This document shows, piece by piece, positions 6,818 to 12,389 of a DNA stretch of 12,389 bases. The position numbers were made by a program, and so were the translations under genes. The DNA lies in assembly GCA_900542505.1 (NCBI GenBank), contig UQNV01000056.1, positions 1 through 12,389 of the forward strand, written 5' to 3'. The stretch is from an uncultured Alistipes sp. GTDB taxonomy: Bacteria > Bacteroidota > Bacteroidia > Bacteroidales > Rikenellaceae. Positions within the stretch are counted from its first letter, which is position 1; the number at the start of each line of letters is the position of its first letter. The notes under the pieces are model-generated. The model had not been told where the DNA came from. It did no database searches and was given only the letters and a program-made list of their open reading frames with translations.

Positions 6818-6855
6818 GGAGGGAAGAATCCAAAAGGTTCTTCCCTCTTTCTTTT
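6818..6855 (+). terminator. Hairpin terminator after repeat copy 1
   Basis: The stem pairs GAGGGAAGAA (6819-6828) with TTCTTCCCTC (6838-6847), extended by CC/GG past a bulged T, with an AAAA loop. TTTCTTTT at 6848-6855 follows, giving a proper U-tail for plus-strand transcription. It would end transcripts from the promoter at 6649-6680 and read-through from the ATPase gene. Confidence 0.75.
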
Positions 6856-6953
6856 GTATGCCGGTGCATGAGGGACTCGGCACCTGCGACCTCAAAACGC
6901 CCCTTCCAGGGGCCGGGGGTGTCTGCCAGTATTCGCGAACCGCTCGCGCGCAG

Positions 6954-6984
6954 CGCGAGTCCGAGTCCCGTTTTCCGCTCCAAA
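6954..6984 (+). repeat. tRNA-Gly 3'-end-like repeat, copy 2 (pseudo-tRNA fragment)
   Basis: CGCGAGTCCGAGTCCCG (6954-6970) then TTTTCCGCTCCA (6971-6982) resembles the T-arm and 3' acceptor strand of tRNA-Gly as I remember it, with two T-to-C differences over 29 bases. No 5' half (GCGGAAATAGCTCAG) occurs nearby, so this is not a functional tRNA gene. Such 3'-only fragments are typical scars of integrases that recombine at tRNA 3' ends. Copy 1 lies 170 bases upstream. Confidence 0.6.
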
Positions 6985-7020
6985 GCAAAAGGGAGAACCT
7001 TCCGAAGGTTCTCCCTTTGC
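6985..7020. terminator. Very strong bidirectional hairpin
   Basis: A 14-bp perfect stem, AAAGGGAGAACCTT (6988-7001) against AAGGTTCTCCCTTT (7005-7018), with loop CCG and a GC pair beyond. A-runs and T-runs on both sides let it act either way: after repeat copy 2 on the plus strand, or as the end of the AraC-type gene's transcript on the minus strand, 170 bases behind that stop codon. From 7021 to 7190 I see no gene and only GC-rich sequence with short imperfect CCGG palindromes. Confidence 0.75.
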
Positions 7021-7190
7021 TCGTTCTGCGGTTGCAGTCCGGGTGTCTCCGCCCCCGGATATTCCGGATTCCCTGGATTTCCCGGGGAAGCTCCGGGCTG
7101 GTGGGGCGGAAGCGTCCCGATGGTGTTTCCTGCGGGCGGTTCGGTTGTCCGACCCGTCGCGCATCCGTCGGGGGATGCTGCAGCGCGCAA

Positions 7191-8330
7191 TCATTGCTGC
7201 TCTGACGACTGTTCCGCATCCGTGCGTGTGCGGCGCCAGCGGGCGGGTGAGCACTCCTCGTGCTCCTTGAAGATGCGGGTGAAGTGGCTCGGCGAGAGAA
7301 AGCCCGACTTTTCCGATATGTCGTGGATGGTCAGCTCGGGCGAACGGAGCAGCAGCCGCTTGGCATATTCGATGCGCAGTTTCGCAATCCAGTCACGGAA
7401 CGAAAGGCCGTGGATGCTCTTGATGTAGCCCGAGAGGTAGGTGCGGTTGGTGTGGAGCTCGTCGGCCAGCTCCTTGACCGTGAGCCCCGGGCTGAGGTAG
7501 CTCTCGGAGGCGACCCATGCCTCGAGCCGGGCGCCGAGGTCGATGCCGGAACGTGCCGCATCGCCCGCGGGCTCGTCGTCGGGGATGAACCCCTCCTCGC
7601 ACGAAGGCATCTCGTCCTCGAGCGCACGCTCCACCTGTTCGTAGAAGAGCAGGTAGTTGAGGTAGGAGCAGTAGAGGTAGATGTAGAAGGGTACCGACGA
7701 GAGAATCCACAGGAAGATGTAGCGGTCGGGCAGGAAGGTCAGCACGCCGCATCCGACGCCGAAAATGACGGCCCAGTAGGTGAAGATGGAGAGCCAGCGG
7801 ATGTAGGCGGCGATGTCGTCGGAGTGGGTGTCGTCGAAGAGCCGCACGGCGCGGCGGTAGGCGCGGACGAGGCGGCGGGCCAGCCACAACCCGTAGCAGA
7901 CCAGCCAGGCGGCCATTGCCGTCAATCCAATCTTTTGGAGCAGACCGTCGGGCAGCCACAGCAGGATGAAGCCCGAGAAGAGCGAGAAGAGCACCCATGC
8001 GGTGAGGTGGAACACCATGCGGCGGCGTGTGATGTAGAAGCGGTCGAGCAGCGTGGTGAGAGCCGAGCTGAAGAGCCAGTAGCAGAGGAAATAGGTCGAG
8101 AGGTTCATCAGGATGGCCGCATTGGTGTCGCGGAAGCGGATTCCCACGAAGAGGTGGACCGCATAGTTGGCCGCCAGGAGCAGCAGAGCCACGCCCATGA
8201 TGCGCCGCGAGCGGAGGTAGTTGGCGAAGATGGCCTTGTCGGGAGTCCGGGCGAACAGGAAGTAGGCGCCGAAGAAGAGCATCAGCGGCAGGGCGATGCT
8301 GAGCGAATGTTCGTAGAGCGGCAGATTCAT
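7191..8330 (-). CDS. Membrane-anchored AraC-family regulator
   Basis: Predicted 379-residue transcription factor held in the inner membrane. Hydrophobic segments, probably six or seven, span residues 1-230, roughly 9-27, 45-64, 73-95, 107-126, 134-150, 183-200 and 205-229. An acidic linker (EDEMPSCEEGFIPDDE, 238-253) leads to a C-terminal AraC/XylS double helix-turn-helix at about 265-368. Its hallmarks are LTVKELADELHTNRTYLSGYI (283-303), in two parts around the first recognition helix, and the second motif ISEKSGFLSPSHFTRIFKEH (338-357). Membrane-AraC proteins are common in Bacteroidales and presumably sense an envelope signal or small molecule; the ligand is unknown. ATG 8330 follows an untranslated leader of about 180 bases from the -7 box at 8516-8523. 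It stands alone, being separated from pflA by a strong terminator. Whether it controls the pfl genes cannot be told. Confidence 0.9.
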   Translation of the reverse strand: MNLPLYEHSLSIALPLMLFFGAYFLFARTPDKAIFANYLRSRRIMGVALLLLAANYAVHLFVGIRFRDTNAAILMNLSTYFLCYWLFSSALTTLLDRFYITRRRMVFHLTAWVLFSLFSGFILLWLPDGLLQKIGLTAMAAWLVCYGLWLARRLVRAYRRAVRLFDDTHSDDIAAYIRWLSIFTYWAVIFGVGCGVLTFLPDRYIFLWILSSVPFYIYLYCSYLNYLLFYEQVERALEDEMPSCEEGFIPDDEPAGDAARSGIDLGARLEAWVASESYLSPGLTVKELADELHTNRTYLSGYIKSIHGLSFRDWIAKLRIEYAKRLLLRSPELTIHDISEKSGFLSPSHFTRIFKEHEECSPARWRRTRTDAEQSSEQQ

Positions 8331-8515
8331 GGAGCGGCGGATTTAACGGGTTGCACGCTGGAGACCGTATGGCGGCGGAGCTTCCTGGTGCCGGTTCCGT
8401 TGCGGGGTGCCCTTCGGTGGGGCATCCCGTATGGCGCACGGCAGGAGTCCCGGGGCTTTCCCCTCCGAAGCCGGGGCTGGGCCGACGATGCGTCGTCGAG
8501 GCGGTTCGCGTAAGA

Positions 8516-8523
8516 CAAAGGTA
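8516..8523 (-). promoter_or_regulatory. -7 box of the AraC-type gene
   Basis: TACCTTTG on the minus strand, an exact consensus match, 185 bases before ATG 8330. No clear -33 TTTG at 19-20 bases. The leader 8331-8510 is GC-rich and can fold, for example GGG-TGCCC with GGGCA-CCC around 8405-8430, but matches no riboswitch I know. Confidence 0.6.
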
Positions 8524-8570
8524 AGCAATAATTCGGTTGGGCATTCGATTTTTTTGTGTGAAAAGGTCGG

Positions 8571-8630
8571 CGGCGATGCTTCTCCAGTCAACGGCGATGC
8601 TTTCCCTGCCGGCGGCGATGCGAATCGCCG
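8571..8630. repeat. Three 21-bp-spaced CGGCGATGC repeats ending in an inverted repeat
   Basis: CGGCGATGC occurs at 8571-8579, 8592-8600 and 8613-8621, a period of exactly 21 bases (two helical turns), with diverged spacers. The third copy is also half of a perfect inverted repeat, CGGCGAT (8613-8619) and ATCGCCG (8624-8630). The array begins 48 bases upstream of the AraC-type gene's -7 box, where an activator would bind. Confidence 0.65.
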
Positions 8631-8647
8631 GGGTGGCAGACGGTCGG

Positions 8648-8682
8648 AAAAAAGCCCGGCACCGGTGCGGTGTCGAGCTTTT
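8648..8682 (-). terminator. Rho-independent terminator of pflA
   Basis: On the minus strand, arms at 8682-8668 and 8664-8650 form a 15-bp stem with one G-U wobble and one A-C mismatch. The loop is three bases, and a run of six T follows (8653-8648). It begins 28 bases after the pflA stop. Confidence 0.88.
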
Positions 8683-8710
8683 GTGCAGGAGTTCCGTGCG
8701 GAGAGCGGGC

Positions 8711-9436
8711 TCAGTTGACCACCACCGTCGGGAAGTACTCGCGCAGCAGCGCAGCGGCGCGGTCGAGCTCCTCGGGGGTATTCTCGCGCACGTCGCGGAG
8801 TCGGTACTCGAGCCCCATCGCCTCGTACTTGTGGACGCCGAGCGTGTGGTAGGGGAGCAGCTCGACCCGCTGCAGCGAGCCGTAGCCGCCGAGCTCCCGG
8901 CCCAGTGCGCGGATATCCTCCTCGGCGTCGCTGTAGCCCGGTACGAGCACATAGCGCAGCCAGAAGGGCTTGCCGTGCTCCTCGAGCCAGGCGGCCGTGC
9001 GCAGCGTCTGGGCATTGTCGCGCCCGGTGAGCAGGCGGTGGCGCTCCGGGTTGGCCTGCTTGACGTCGAGCAGCACCAGGTCGGCGAGCGTGAAGAGCTC
9101 CTCGACGTCGGGATTCCAGAGCGAGCCGTTGGTGTCGATGCAGGTGTGGATGCCCTCCTCGCGGAGCATGCGCAGCAGCGGCACGAGCGCCCGGGCCTGG
9201 AAGGTGGGCTCGCCTCCCGAGAAGGTCACGCCGCCCCGCCGGCCGAAGAAGGGGCGCTGGTCGACGGCCATGCGGAGAATCTCTTCGGGCGGCGTCGGCT
9301 GCCCGCCGCAGGCCTCAATCGTGTCGGGGTTGGCGCAGTAGAGGCAGCGGAAGTTGCAGCCCTGGAGAAAGACGACCAGCCGCAGCCCGGGGCCGTCGAA
9401 GGTTCCCATCGATTCGTAGGAGTGTACGCGAAGCAT
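8711..9436 (-). CDS. pflA: Pyruvate formate-lyase activating enzyme
   Basis: Radical S-adenosylmethionine enzyme that abstracts a hydrogen from the glycine of pyruvate formate-lyase, converting it to the active radical form; cytosolic. The [4Fe-4S]/SAM motif is CNFRCLYC at residues 27-34 (C27, C31, C34, the CX3CX2C pattern). It is followed by the glycine-rich GGVTFSGGEP SAM-contact motif, the LDVKQ strand typical of activases, and VELLPYHTLG near the C-terminus. At 241 residues it is full length for the short PflA type without an inserted ferredoxin-like cluster domain. The start MLRVHSYESMGTFDGPG is standard: the DGPG loop sits just before the iron-sulfur motif. It lies 91 bases behind pflB on the same strand, with a hairpin between, so expression is probably by partial read-through. 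Confidence 0.95.
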   Translation of the reverse strand: MLRVHSYESMGTFDGPGLRLVVFLQGCNFRCLYCANPDTIEACGGQPTPPEEILRMAVDQRPFFGRRGGVTFSGGEPTFQARALVPLLRMLREEGIHTCIDTNGSLWNPDVEELFTLADLVLLDVKQANPERHRLLTGRDNAQTLRTAAWLEEHGKPFWLRYVLVPGYSDAEEDIRALGRELGGYGSLQRVELLPYHTLGVHKYEAMGLEYRLRDVRENTPEELDRAAALLREYFPTVVVN

Positions 9437-9470
9437 CGTCGTGTGGTGTTGTGTGCGGGTGCACGGTTCG

Positions 9471-9507
9471 GAACAAAGCCGGGAGCCTCCGCAGCGGAAG
9501 CTCCCGG
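9471..9507 (-). terminator. Hairpin between pflB and pflA
   Basis: On the minus strand a 13-bp stem (arms 9507-9495 and 9491-9479, one G-U wobble, loop CTG) is followed by CTTTGTTC at 9478-9471. The T-tract is short and broken, so it may be a partial terminator or mRNA stabiliser, giving more pflB than pflA. Confidence 0.7.
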
Positions 9508-9527
9508 TCGTAGCAGGTGCCGGATGG

Positions 9528-11756
9528 CTACATCCGCTCGTGGAAGCTGCGGCTGATGACCTCCAGCTGGTGCTCGCGGCTCAGCTTGGTGAAGTTCACC
9601 GCGTAGCCCGAGACGCGAATCGTCAGCTGCGGATACTTCTCGGGGTGTTCCATCGCATCCTCGAGCATCTCGCGGTTGAGCACGTTGACGTTGAGGTGGT
9701 GGGCACCCTTGGTGAAGTAGCCGTCGAGCATCGTCACCAGATTCTCGACCCGCTCCTCGGGCGTGGGACCCAGCGATTTGGGAACAATCGAGAAGGTGTT
9801 CGAGATGCCGTCCTGCGAGTCGCGGTAGCGCAGCTTGGCCACCGACGAGAGCGAGGCGATGGCGCCGCTCCGGTCACGGCCGTGCATGGGGTTGGCACCC
9901 GGTGCGAAGGCGACACCCTTGGCGCGGCCGTCGGGCGTGGCGCCGGTCTTCTTGCCGTACATCACGTTCGAGGTGATGGTCAGCAGCGAGAGGGTCGGCC
10001 GGGCGTTCTTGTAGACGGGCAGCTTCTTGAGCTCCTCGCTGAAGTAGTAGACCAGGTCGACGCCGAGGTGGTCGACGCGGTCGTCGTTGTTGCCGAAGCA
10101 GGGGAAGTCACCCTCGACCTCGAAGGCGTCGGTGAGTCCCAGGGCGTTGCGGCGTGCCTTCACACGGGCGTACTTGATGGCCGAGAGCGAGTCGATGGCA
10201 ATCGAGAGGCCCGCCACGCCGTAGGCGAGGTTGATGCGCGGGTCGGTGTCGATGAAGGCCATCTGCGCCTTCTCGTAGTAGTACTTGTCGTGCATGTAGT
10301 GGATGATGTTCATCGCCTCGTTGTAGACGCGGGCAATCTCCGTGAGGACCTTCTTGTAGTTGGACATCACCTCCTCGAAGCGCAGCACATCGCCCGAGAG
10401 TTCGGGGATGCCCTTCACCATCAGCGTGCCGGTGTTCTCGCAGCGGCCGCCGTTGATGGCCAGCAGCAGCGCCTTGGCCAGGTTGGCGCGGGCGCCGAAG
10501 AACTGAATCTGGCGGCCGATGTCCTGGTAGGACACGCAGCAGGCGATGCCGTAGTCGTCCGAGCCGCGCACCTCGCGCATCAGCTCGTCGTTCTCGTACT
10601 GGATGGAGCTGGTGTCGGCCGAGACGCGGGCGCAGAACTCCTTGAAGCCGGCGGGCAGCTCGGGGCTCCAGAGCACCGTCATGTTGGGCTCGGGCGAGGG
10701 GCCGAGGTTGTAGAGCGTCTGCAGGAAGCGGAACGAGGTCTTGGTCACCTTCGTGCGGCCGTCGTTGAAGCGTCCGCCGATGGCCTCCGTGACCCACGTG
10801 GGGTCGCCGGCGAAGATGTCGTTGTAGGACTGCATGCGCAGGTGGCGCACCATGCGGAGCTTGATGACGAACTGGTCGATGAGCTCCTGGGCGAAGCGCT
10901 CGTCGATGAGGCCGTGCGTGAGGTCGTACTCGATGTAGATGTCGAGGAACGACGATACGTTGCCCAGCGACATGGCGGCGCCGTCCTGCTCCTTGACGGC
11001 GGCCAGATAGGCCATGTAGACCCACTGCACCGCCTCGTGGGCCGAGGTGGCCGGACGGCTCAGGTCCAGACCGTAGTATTCGCCCATGGTGCGGATGTCC
11101 TTCAGCGCCTTGATTTGCTCGGCGACCTCCTCGCGCAGGCGGATGCGCGCCTCGGTCATCGGACCGGTGAGGTTGCGCAGGTCCTCCTGCTTGGCCTCGA
11201 TGAGGCGGTCGGTGCCGTAGAGGGCCAGACGGCGGTAGTCGCCGATGATGCGGCCGCGGGCGTAGTTGTCCGGAAGACCCGTCAGGAAGCCCAGCGAGCG
11301 GAACGAGCGGATTTCCTCGGTGTAGACGTCGAAGACGCCGTCGTTGTGGGTCTTGCGGTAGTGGGTGAAGATGTCACGCACGCGCTCGTCGACGTCGGTG
11401 CCGTTTTCGCGGCAGGCGCGCGAGACGACGTTGATGCCTCCGAAGGGCTTGATGGCGCGCTTGAGGAGCTCGTCGGTCTGCAGACCCACAATCAGCTCGT
11501 TCTCGCGGTCGATGTATCCGGCCTTGTGCGAGGTGATGGTCGAGACGGTCTTGTTGTCGAGCGAGCGGATGCCGTTGTTGCGGCGCTCCTCCTCCAGGGC
11601 GGCCAGGCAGAGTTCCCAGATGCGTCGGGTGCGTGGCGTCGCTCCTTCGAGGAAGGATGCATCGCCCTCATAGGGGGTGATGTTGCGGCGGACGAAGTCC
11701 GTGACGTTGATTTCTTTGCTCCAAAGCCCGTCGTTGAAGGTTTTGTTCAATTCCAT
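9528..11756 (-). CDS. pflB: Formate C-acetyltransferase (pyruvate formate-lyase)
   Basis: Glycyl-radical enzyme converting pyruvate and CoA to acetyl-CoA and formate in anaerobic metabolism; cytosolic homodimer. The 742 residues match the usual length. The adjacent catalytic cysteines C406-C407 lie in [10 protein letters not shown], and the radical-bearing glycine is G717 in RVSGYAVNF, 25 residues from the C-terminus. Other family landmarks are [22 protein letters not shown], in its two halves around residues 160-181, and the [13 protein letters not shown] segment. ATG 11756 gives the standard N-terminus ([11 protein letters not shown]). It is the first gene of the pflB-pflA unit. The -7 box TACCTTTG is at 11810-11803, giving a leader of roughly 40 bases. 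It is divergent from the DUF2721 gene. A complete and ordinary copy with no sign of damage. Confidence 0.97.
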   Translation of the reverse strand: MELNKTFNDGLWSKEINVTDFVRRNITPYEGDASFLEGATPRTRRIWELCLAALEEERRNNGIRSLDNKTVSTITSHKAGYIDRENELIVGLQTDELLKRAIKPFGGINVVSRACRENGTDVDERVRDIFTHYRKTHNDGVFDVYTEEIRSFRSLGFLTGLPDNYARGRIIGDYRRLALYGTDRLIEAKQEDLRNLTGPMTEARIRLREEVAEQIKALKDIRTMGEYYGLDLSRPATSAHEAVQWVYMAYLAAVKEQDGAAMSLGNVSSFLDIYIEYDLTHGLIDERFAQELIDQFVIKLRMVRHLRMQSYNDIFAGDPTWVTEAIGGRFNDGRTKVTKTSFRFLQTLYNLGPSPEPNMTVLWSPELPAGFKEFCARVSADTSSIQYENDELMREVRGSDDYGIACCVSYQDIGRQIQFFGARANLAKALLLAINGGRCENTGTLMVKGIPELSGDVLRFEEVMSNYKKVLTEIARVYNEAMNIIHYMHDKYYYEKAQMAFIDTDPRINLAYGVAGLSIAIDSLSAIKYARVKARRNALGLTDAFEVEGDFPCFGNNDDRVDHLGVDLVYYFSEELKKLPVYKNARPTLSLLTITSNVMYGKKTGATPDGRAKGVAFAPGANPMHGRDRSGAIASLSSVAKLRYRDSQDGISNTFSIVPKSLGPTPEERVENLVTMLDGYFTKGAHHLNVNVLNREMLEDAMEHPEKYPQLTIRVSGYAVNFTKLSREHQLEVISRSFHERM

Positions 11757-11802
11757 GCGTGTTTGTCCAATATGAGATTAAAACTATATGATTTCGGAGC
11801 CG

Positions 11803-11810
11803 CAAAGGTA
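11803..11810 (-). promoter_or_regulatory. -7 box of pflB
   Basis: TACCTTTG on the minus strand, an exact consensus match, 47 bases before the pflB ATG. Upstream there is no TTTG at the expected distance. Instead, two abutting CGAAAAAT copies (11823-11830 and 11831-11838) occupy that region, and an inverted repeat CAAAAT/ATTTTG follows (11855-11860 and 11866-11871). These may be regulator sites. Confidence 0.7.
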
Positions 11811-11938
11811 CGTTCTTTTTCCCGAAAAATCGAAAAATCGGCCCCTCTGCACCGCAAAATACCCGATTTTGGGGAGGCGTGCCGTGCCCGGGAGCCGCTT
11901 TTTAGCCGTTTGCAGCGGCGCATGTCGCGGAAAATAGA

Positions 11939-11946
11939 TACCTTAG
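11939..11946 (+). promoter_or_regulatory. Possible -7 box of the DUF2721 gene
   Basis: TACCTTAG differs from TAnnTTTG at one position and lies 22 bases before ATG 11969. The nearest upstream TTTG is 26 bases away, longer than ideal, so support is modest. Confidence 0.4.
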
Positions 11947-11968
11947 CACCGTAAAACCGATTTTTTCC

Positions 11969-12361
11969 ATGGAAGAATTGACACTCACGACGCCGGCGCT
12001 GCTCTTTTCGGCCATTTCGCTCATCCTGCTGGCCTATACCAACCGTTTCCTCTCCTACGCGCAGCTCATCCGTTCGTTGCGCGAACAGCACCGGCTGCAG
12101 CCCTCGAAGGTGACGCGGGCGCAAATCGACAACCTGCGCCTCAGGCTGCGGCTCACGCGTTCGATGCAGTCGCTCGGGGTGGCGAGCCTGTTCCTCTGCG
12201 TGGTGACGATGTTTCTGATTTACGTGGGGTTGCAGTCCCTGTCGGCCTATGTCTTCGGCGTGGCGCTGCTCTGCCTCATCGGTTCGCTCGGTATCTCGCT
12301 GCACGAGGTCCGCATCTCGGTGCGTGCGCTCGAAATCCACCTGCACGACATGGAGGAGTGA
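11969..12361 (+). CDS. DUF2721-family membrane protein
   Basis: 130-residue inner-membrane protein of unknown function, recognised as DUF2721 from the N-terminal LTTPALLFSAISLILLAYTNRFL, seen here at residues 6-28 in two contiguous parts (LTTPALLFSAI and SLILLAYTNRFL). Hydrophobic segments are at about 8-24, 68-88 and 92-112. Between the first two is a basic cytoplasmic-looking loop of about 40 residues (QLIRSLREQHRLQ, then LRLRLRLTRSMQ). No cleavable signal peptide or catalytic motif is evident. The ATG 11969 start gives the family's usual N-terminus, and the stop TGA is at 12359-12361, so the gene is complete although it ends only 12 bases before the adapter. Divergent from pflB; a functional link to it is not supported. 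Confidence 0.85.
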   Translation: MEELTLTTPALLFSAISLILLAYTNRFLSYAQLIRSLREQHRLQPSKVTRAQIDNLRLRLRLTRSMQSLGVASLFLCVVTMFLIYVGLQSLSAYVFGVALLCLIGSLGISLHEVRISVRALEIHLHDMEE

Positions 12362-12373
12362 GTACTCCCGGTC

Positions 12374-12389
12374 CTGTCTCTTATACACA
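12374..12389 (+). other. Tn5/Nextera adapter remnant (not genomic)
   Basis: CTGTCTCTTATACACA is identical to the first 16 bases of the 19-base Tn5 mosaic end used in Nextera libraries. Its minus-strand translation begins MYKRQ, a well-known artefact peptide of adapter-containing contigs. Genomic sequence therefore ends at or before 12373. Confidence 0.95.

Larger units (their letters stand above)
6687..6855 (+). ncRNA. Candidate untranslated transcript (promoter to terminator)
   Basis: Approximate extent of an RNA starting about seven bases after the -7 box at 6673-6680 and ending at the T-run of the hairpin 6818-6855. Only 5- and 7-codon ATG frames occur near its start. A longer frame from TTG 6678 runs through both hairpins and looks non-coding. 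Its 3' part contains the tRNA-Gly-like segment CCGTTTTCCGCTCCAAA. It could be a small RNA, the remains of a tRNA gene, or nothing. No known RNA family recognised. Confidence 0.3.

Noticed and set aside
6862..6960. Possible degenerate tRNA-Leu-like sequence on the minus strand (TGGCAGACAC D-loop-like piece, GCCCC/GGGGC stem)
   Set aside because: No acceptor stem pairs, the T-arm is broken, and the spacing is wrong; the matches are too short to call even a pseudo-tRNA.
7043..7130. Collagen-like PGYSGFPGFPGEAPG on the plus strand
   Set aside because: Short, no start or ribosome site, and produced by GC-rich CCGG palindromic sequence.
6383..7254. Several overlapping frames in the region after the ATPase, some containing ENGTRTR or GKRDSD
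   Set aside because: These peptides are the known antisense translation of tRNA-Gly 3' ends, and the frames cross two strong hairpins.
7260..8513. Plus-strand frame of 417 codons opposite the AraC gene
   Set aside because: Antisense to membrane segments and HTH motifs; Val/Glu/Gln-rich product with no recognisable domain.
7393..9015. Minus-strand frame of 540 codons across the AraC and pflA genes
   Set aside because: It is another frame of the AraC and pflA genes, rich in Arg/Pro/Ala/His, and reads through the strong pflA terminator.
9441..11954. Plus-strand frame of 837 codons opposite pflB
   Set aside because: It is antisense to a complete pflB with all catalytic motifs; high GC removes stop codons. 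Its product is Val/Asp/Gly/Ala-rich with no motif.
11747..12388. Minus-strand frame starting MYKRQ
   Set aside because: It begins in adapter sequence and is antisense to the DUF2721 gene.
1..12389. CRISPR arrays, complete tRNA or rRNA genes, transposases, integrases
   Set aside because: None seen: no regularly spaced direct repeats of the right size, no complete cloverleaf, and no transposase or integrase motifs in any frame.

Overview
The window looks like one assembled contig of a gut Bacteroidales bacterium, most likely an Alistipes-like (Rikenellaceae) genome. This rests on: high GC (57 % in one 60-base line counted) over most genes; at least four close matches to the Bacteroidetes sigma -7 box TAnnTTTG, one with TTTG 20 bases upstream; no strong Shine-Dalgarno requirement; and protein families typical of Bacteroidales. 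No marker gene is present, so genus is inference. Both ends are physical: a GNAT gene is cut off at the left end, and the right end finishes in 16 bases identical to the Tn5/Nextera mosaic end, which is library adapter and not genome.

Layout. (1) 1-374 (+): 3' part of a GNAT acetyltransferase. (2) 537-1004 (-): small WG-repeat protein, placed behind the terminator of the next gene. (3) 1086-3280 (-): two-gene operon. The first gene is an AT-rich PD-(D/E)XK nuclease-like protein interrupted by an in-frame TGA at codon 14. It overlaps by ATGA a GC-rich, RNase J-like beta-CASP metallo-beta-lactamase. (4) 3356-4783 (-): WYL-domain regulator followed by a four-cysteine zinc-ribbon protein. (5) 4944-6647 (+): divergent AAA+ ATPase. 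The WYL/ATPase intergenic region carries a perfect 10-9-10 palindrome next to the WYL promoter. (6) 6648-7190: 543 bases without a convincing gene. They hold an excellent promoter, two copies of a tRNA-Gly 3'-end-like sequence each followed by a strong hairpin, and nothing further recognised from 7021 on. (7) 7191-8330 (-): membrane-anchored AraC-type regulator. It has a long leader and its own -7 box, with three 21-bp-spaced repeats upstream. (8) 8711-11756 (-): pyruvate formate-lyase (pflB) and its activating enzyme (pflA), separated by a hairpin terminator, with a strong terminator after pflA. (9) 11969-12361 (+): DUF2721 membrane protein.

How the genes may work together. pflB/pflA is housekeeping anaerobic pyruvate metabolism. 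The segment from about 1086 to 6647 looks accessory: nuclease-like plus RNase J-like proteins in one operon, a WYL regulator of the kind that often controls defence loci, a zinc-ribbon partner and a divergent AAA+ ATPase. A defence or nucleic-acid-processing role is inference only. No individual family here is new to me, but the PD-(D/E)XK/beta-CASP pair and the WYL palindrome-controlled ATPase locus are not arrangements I can match to a named system.
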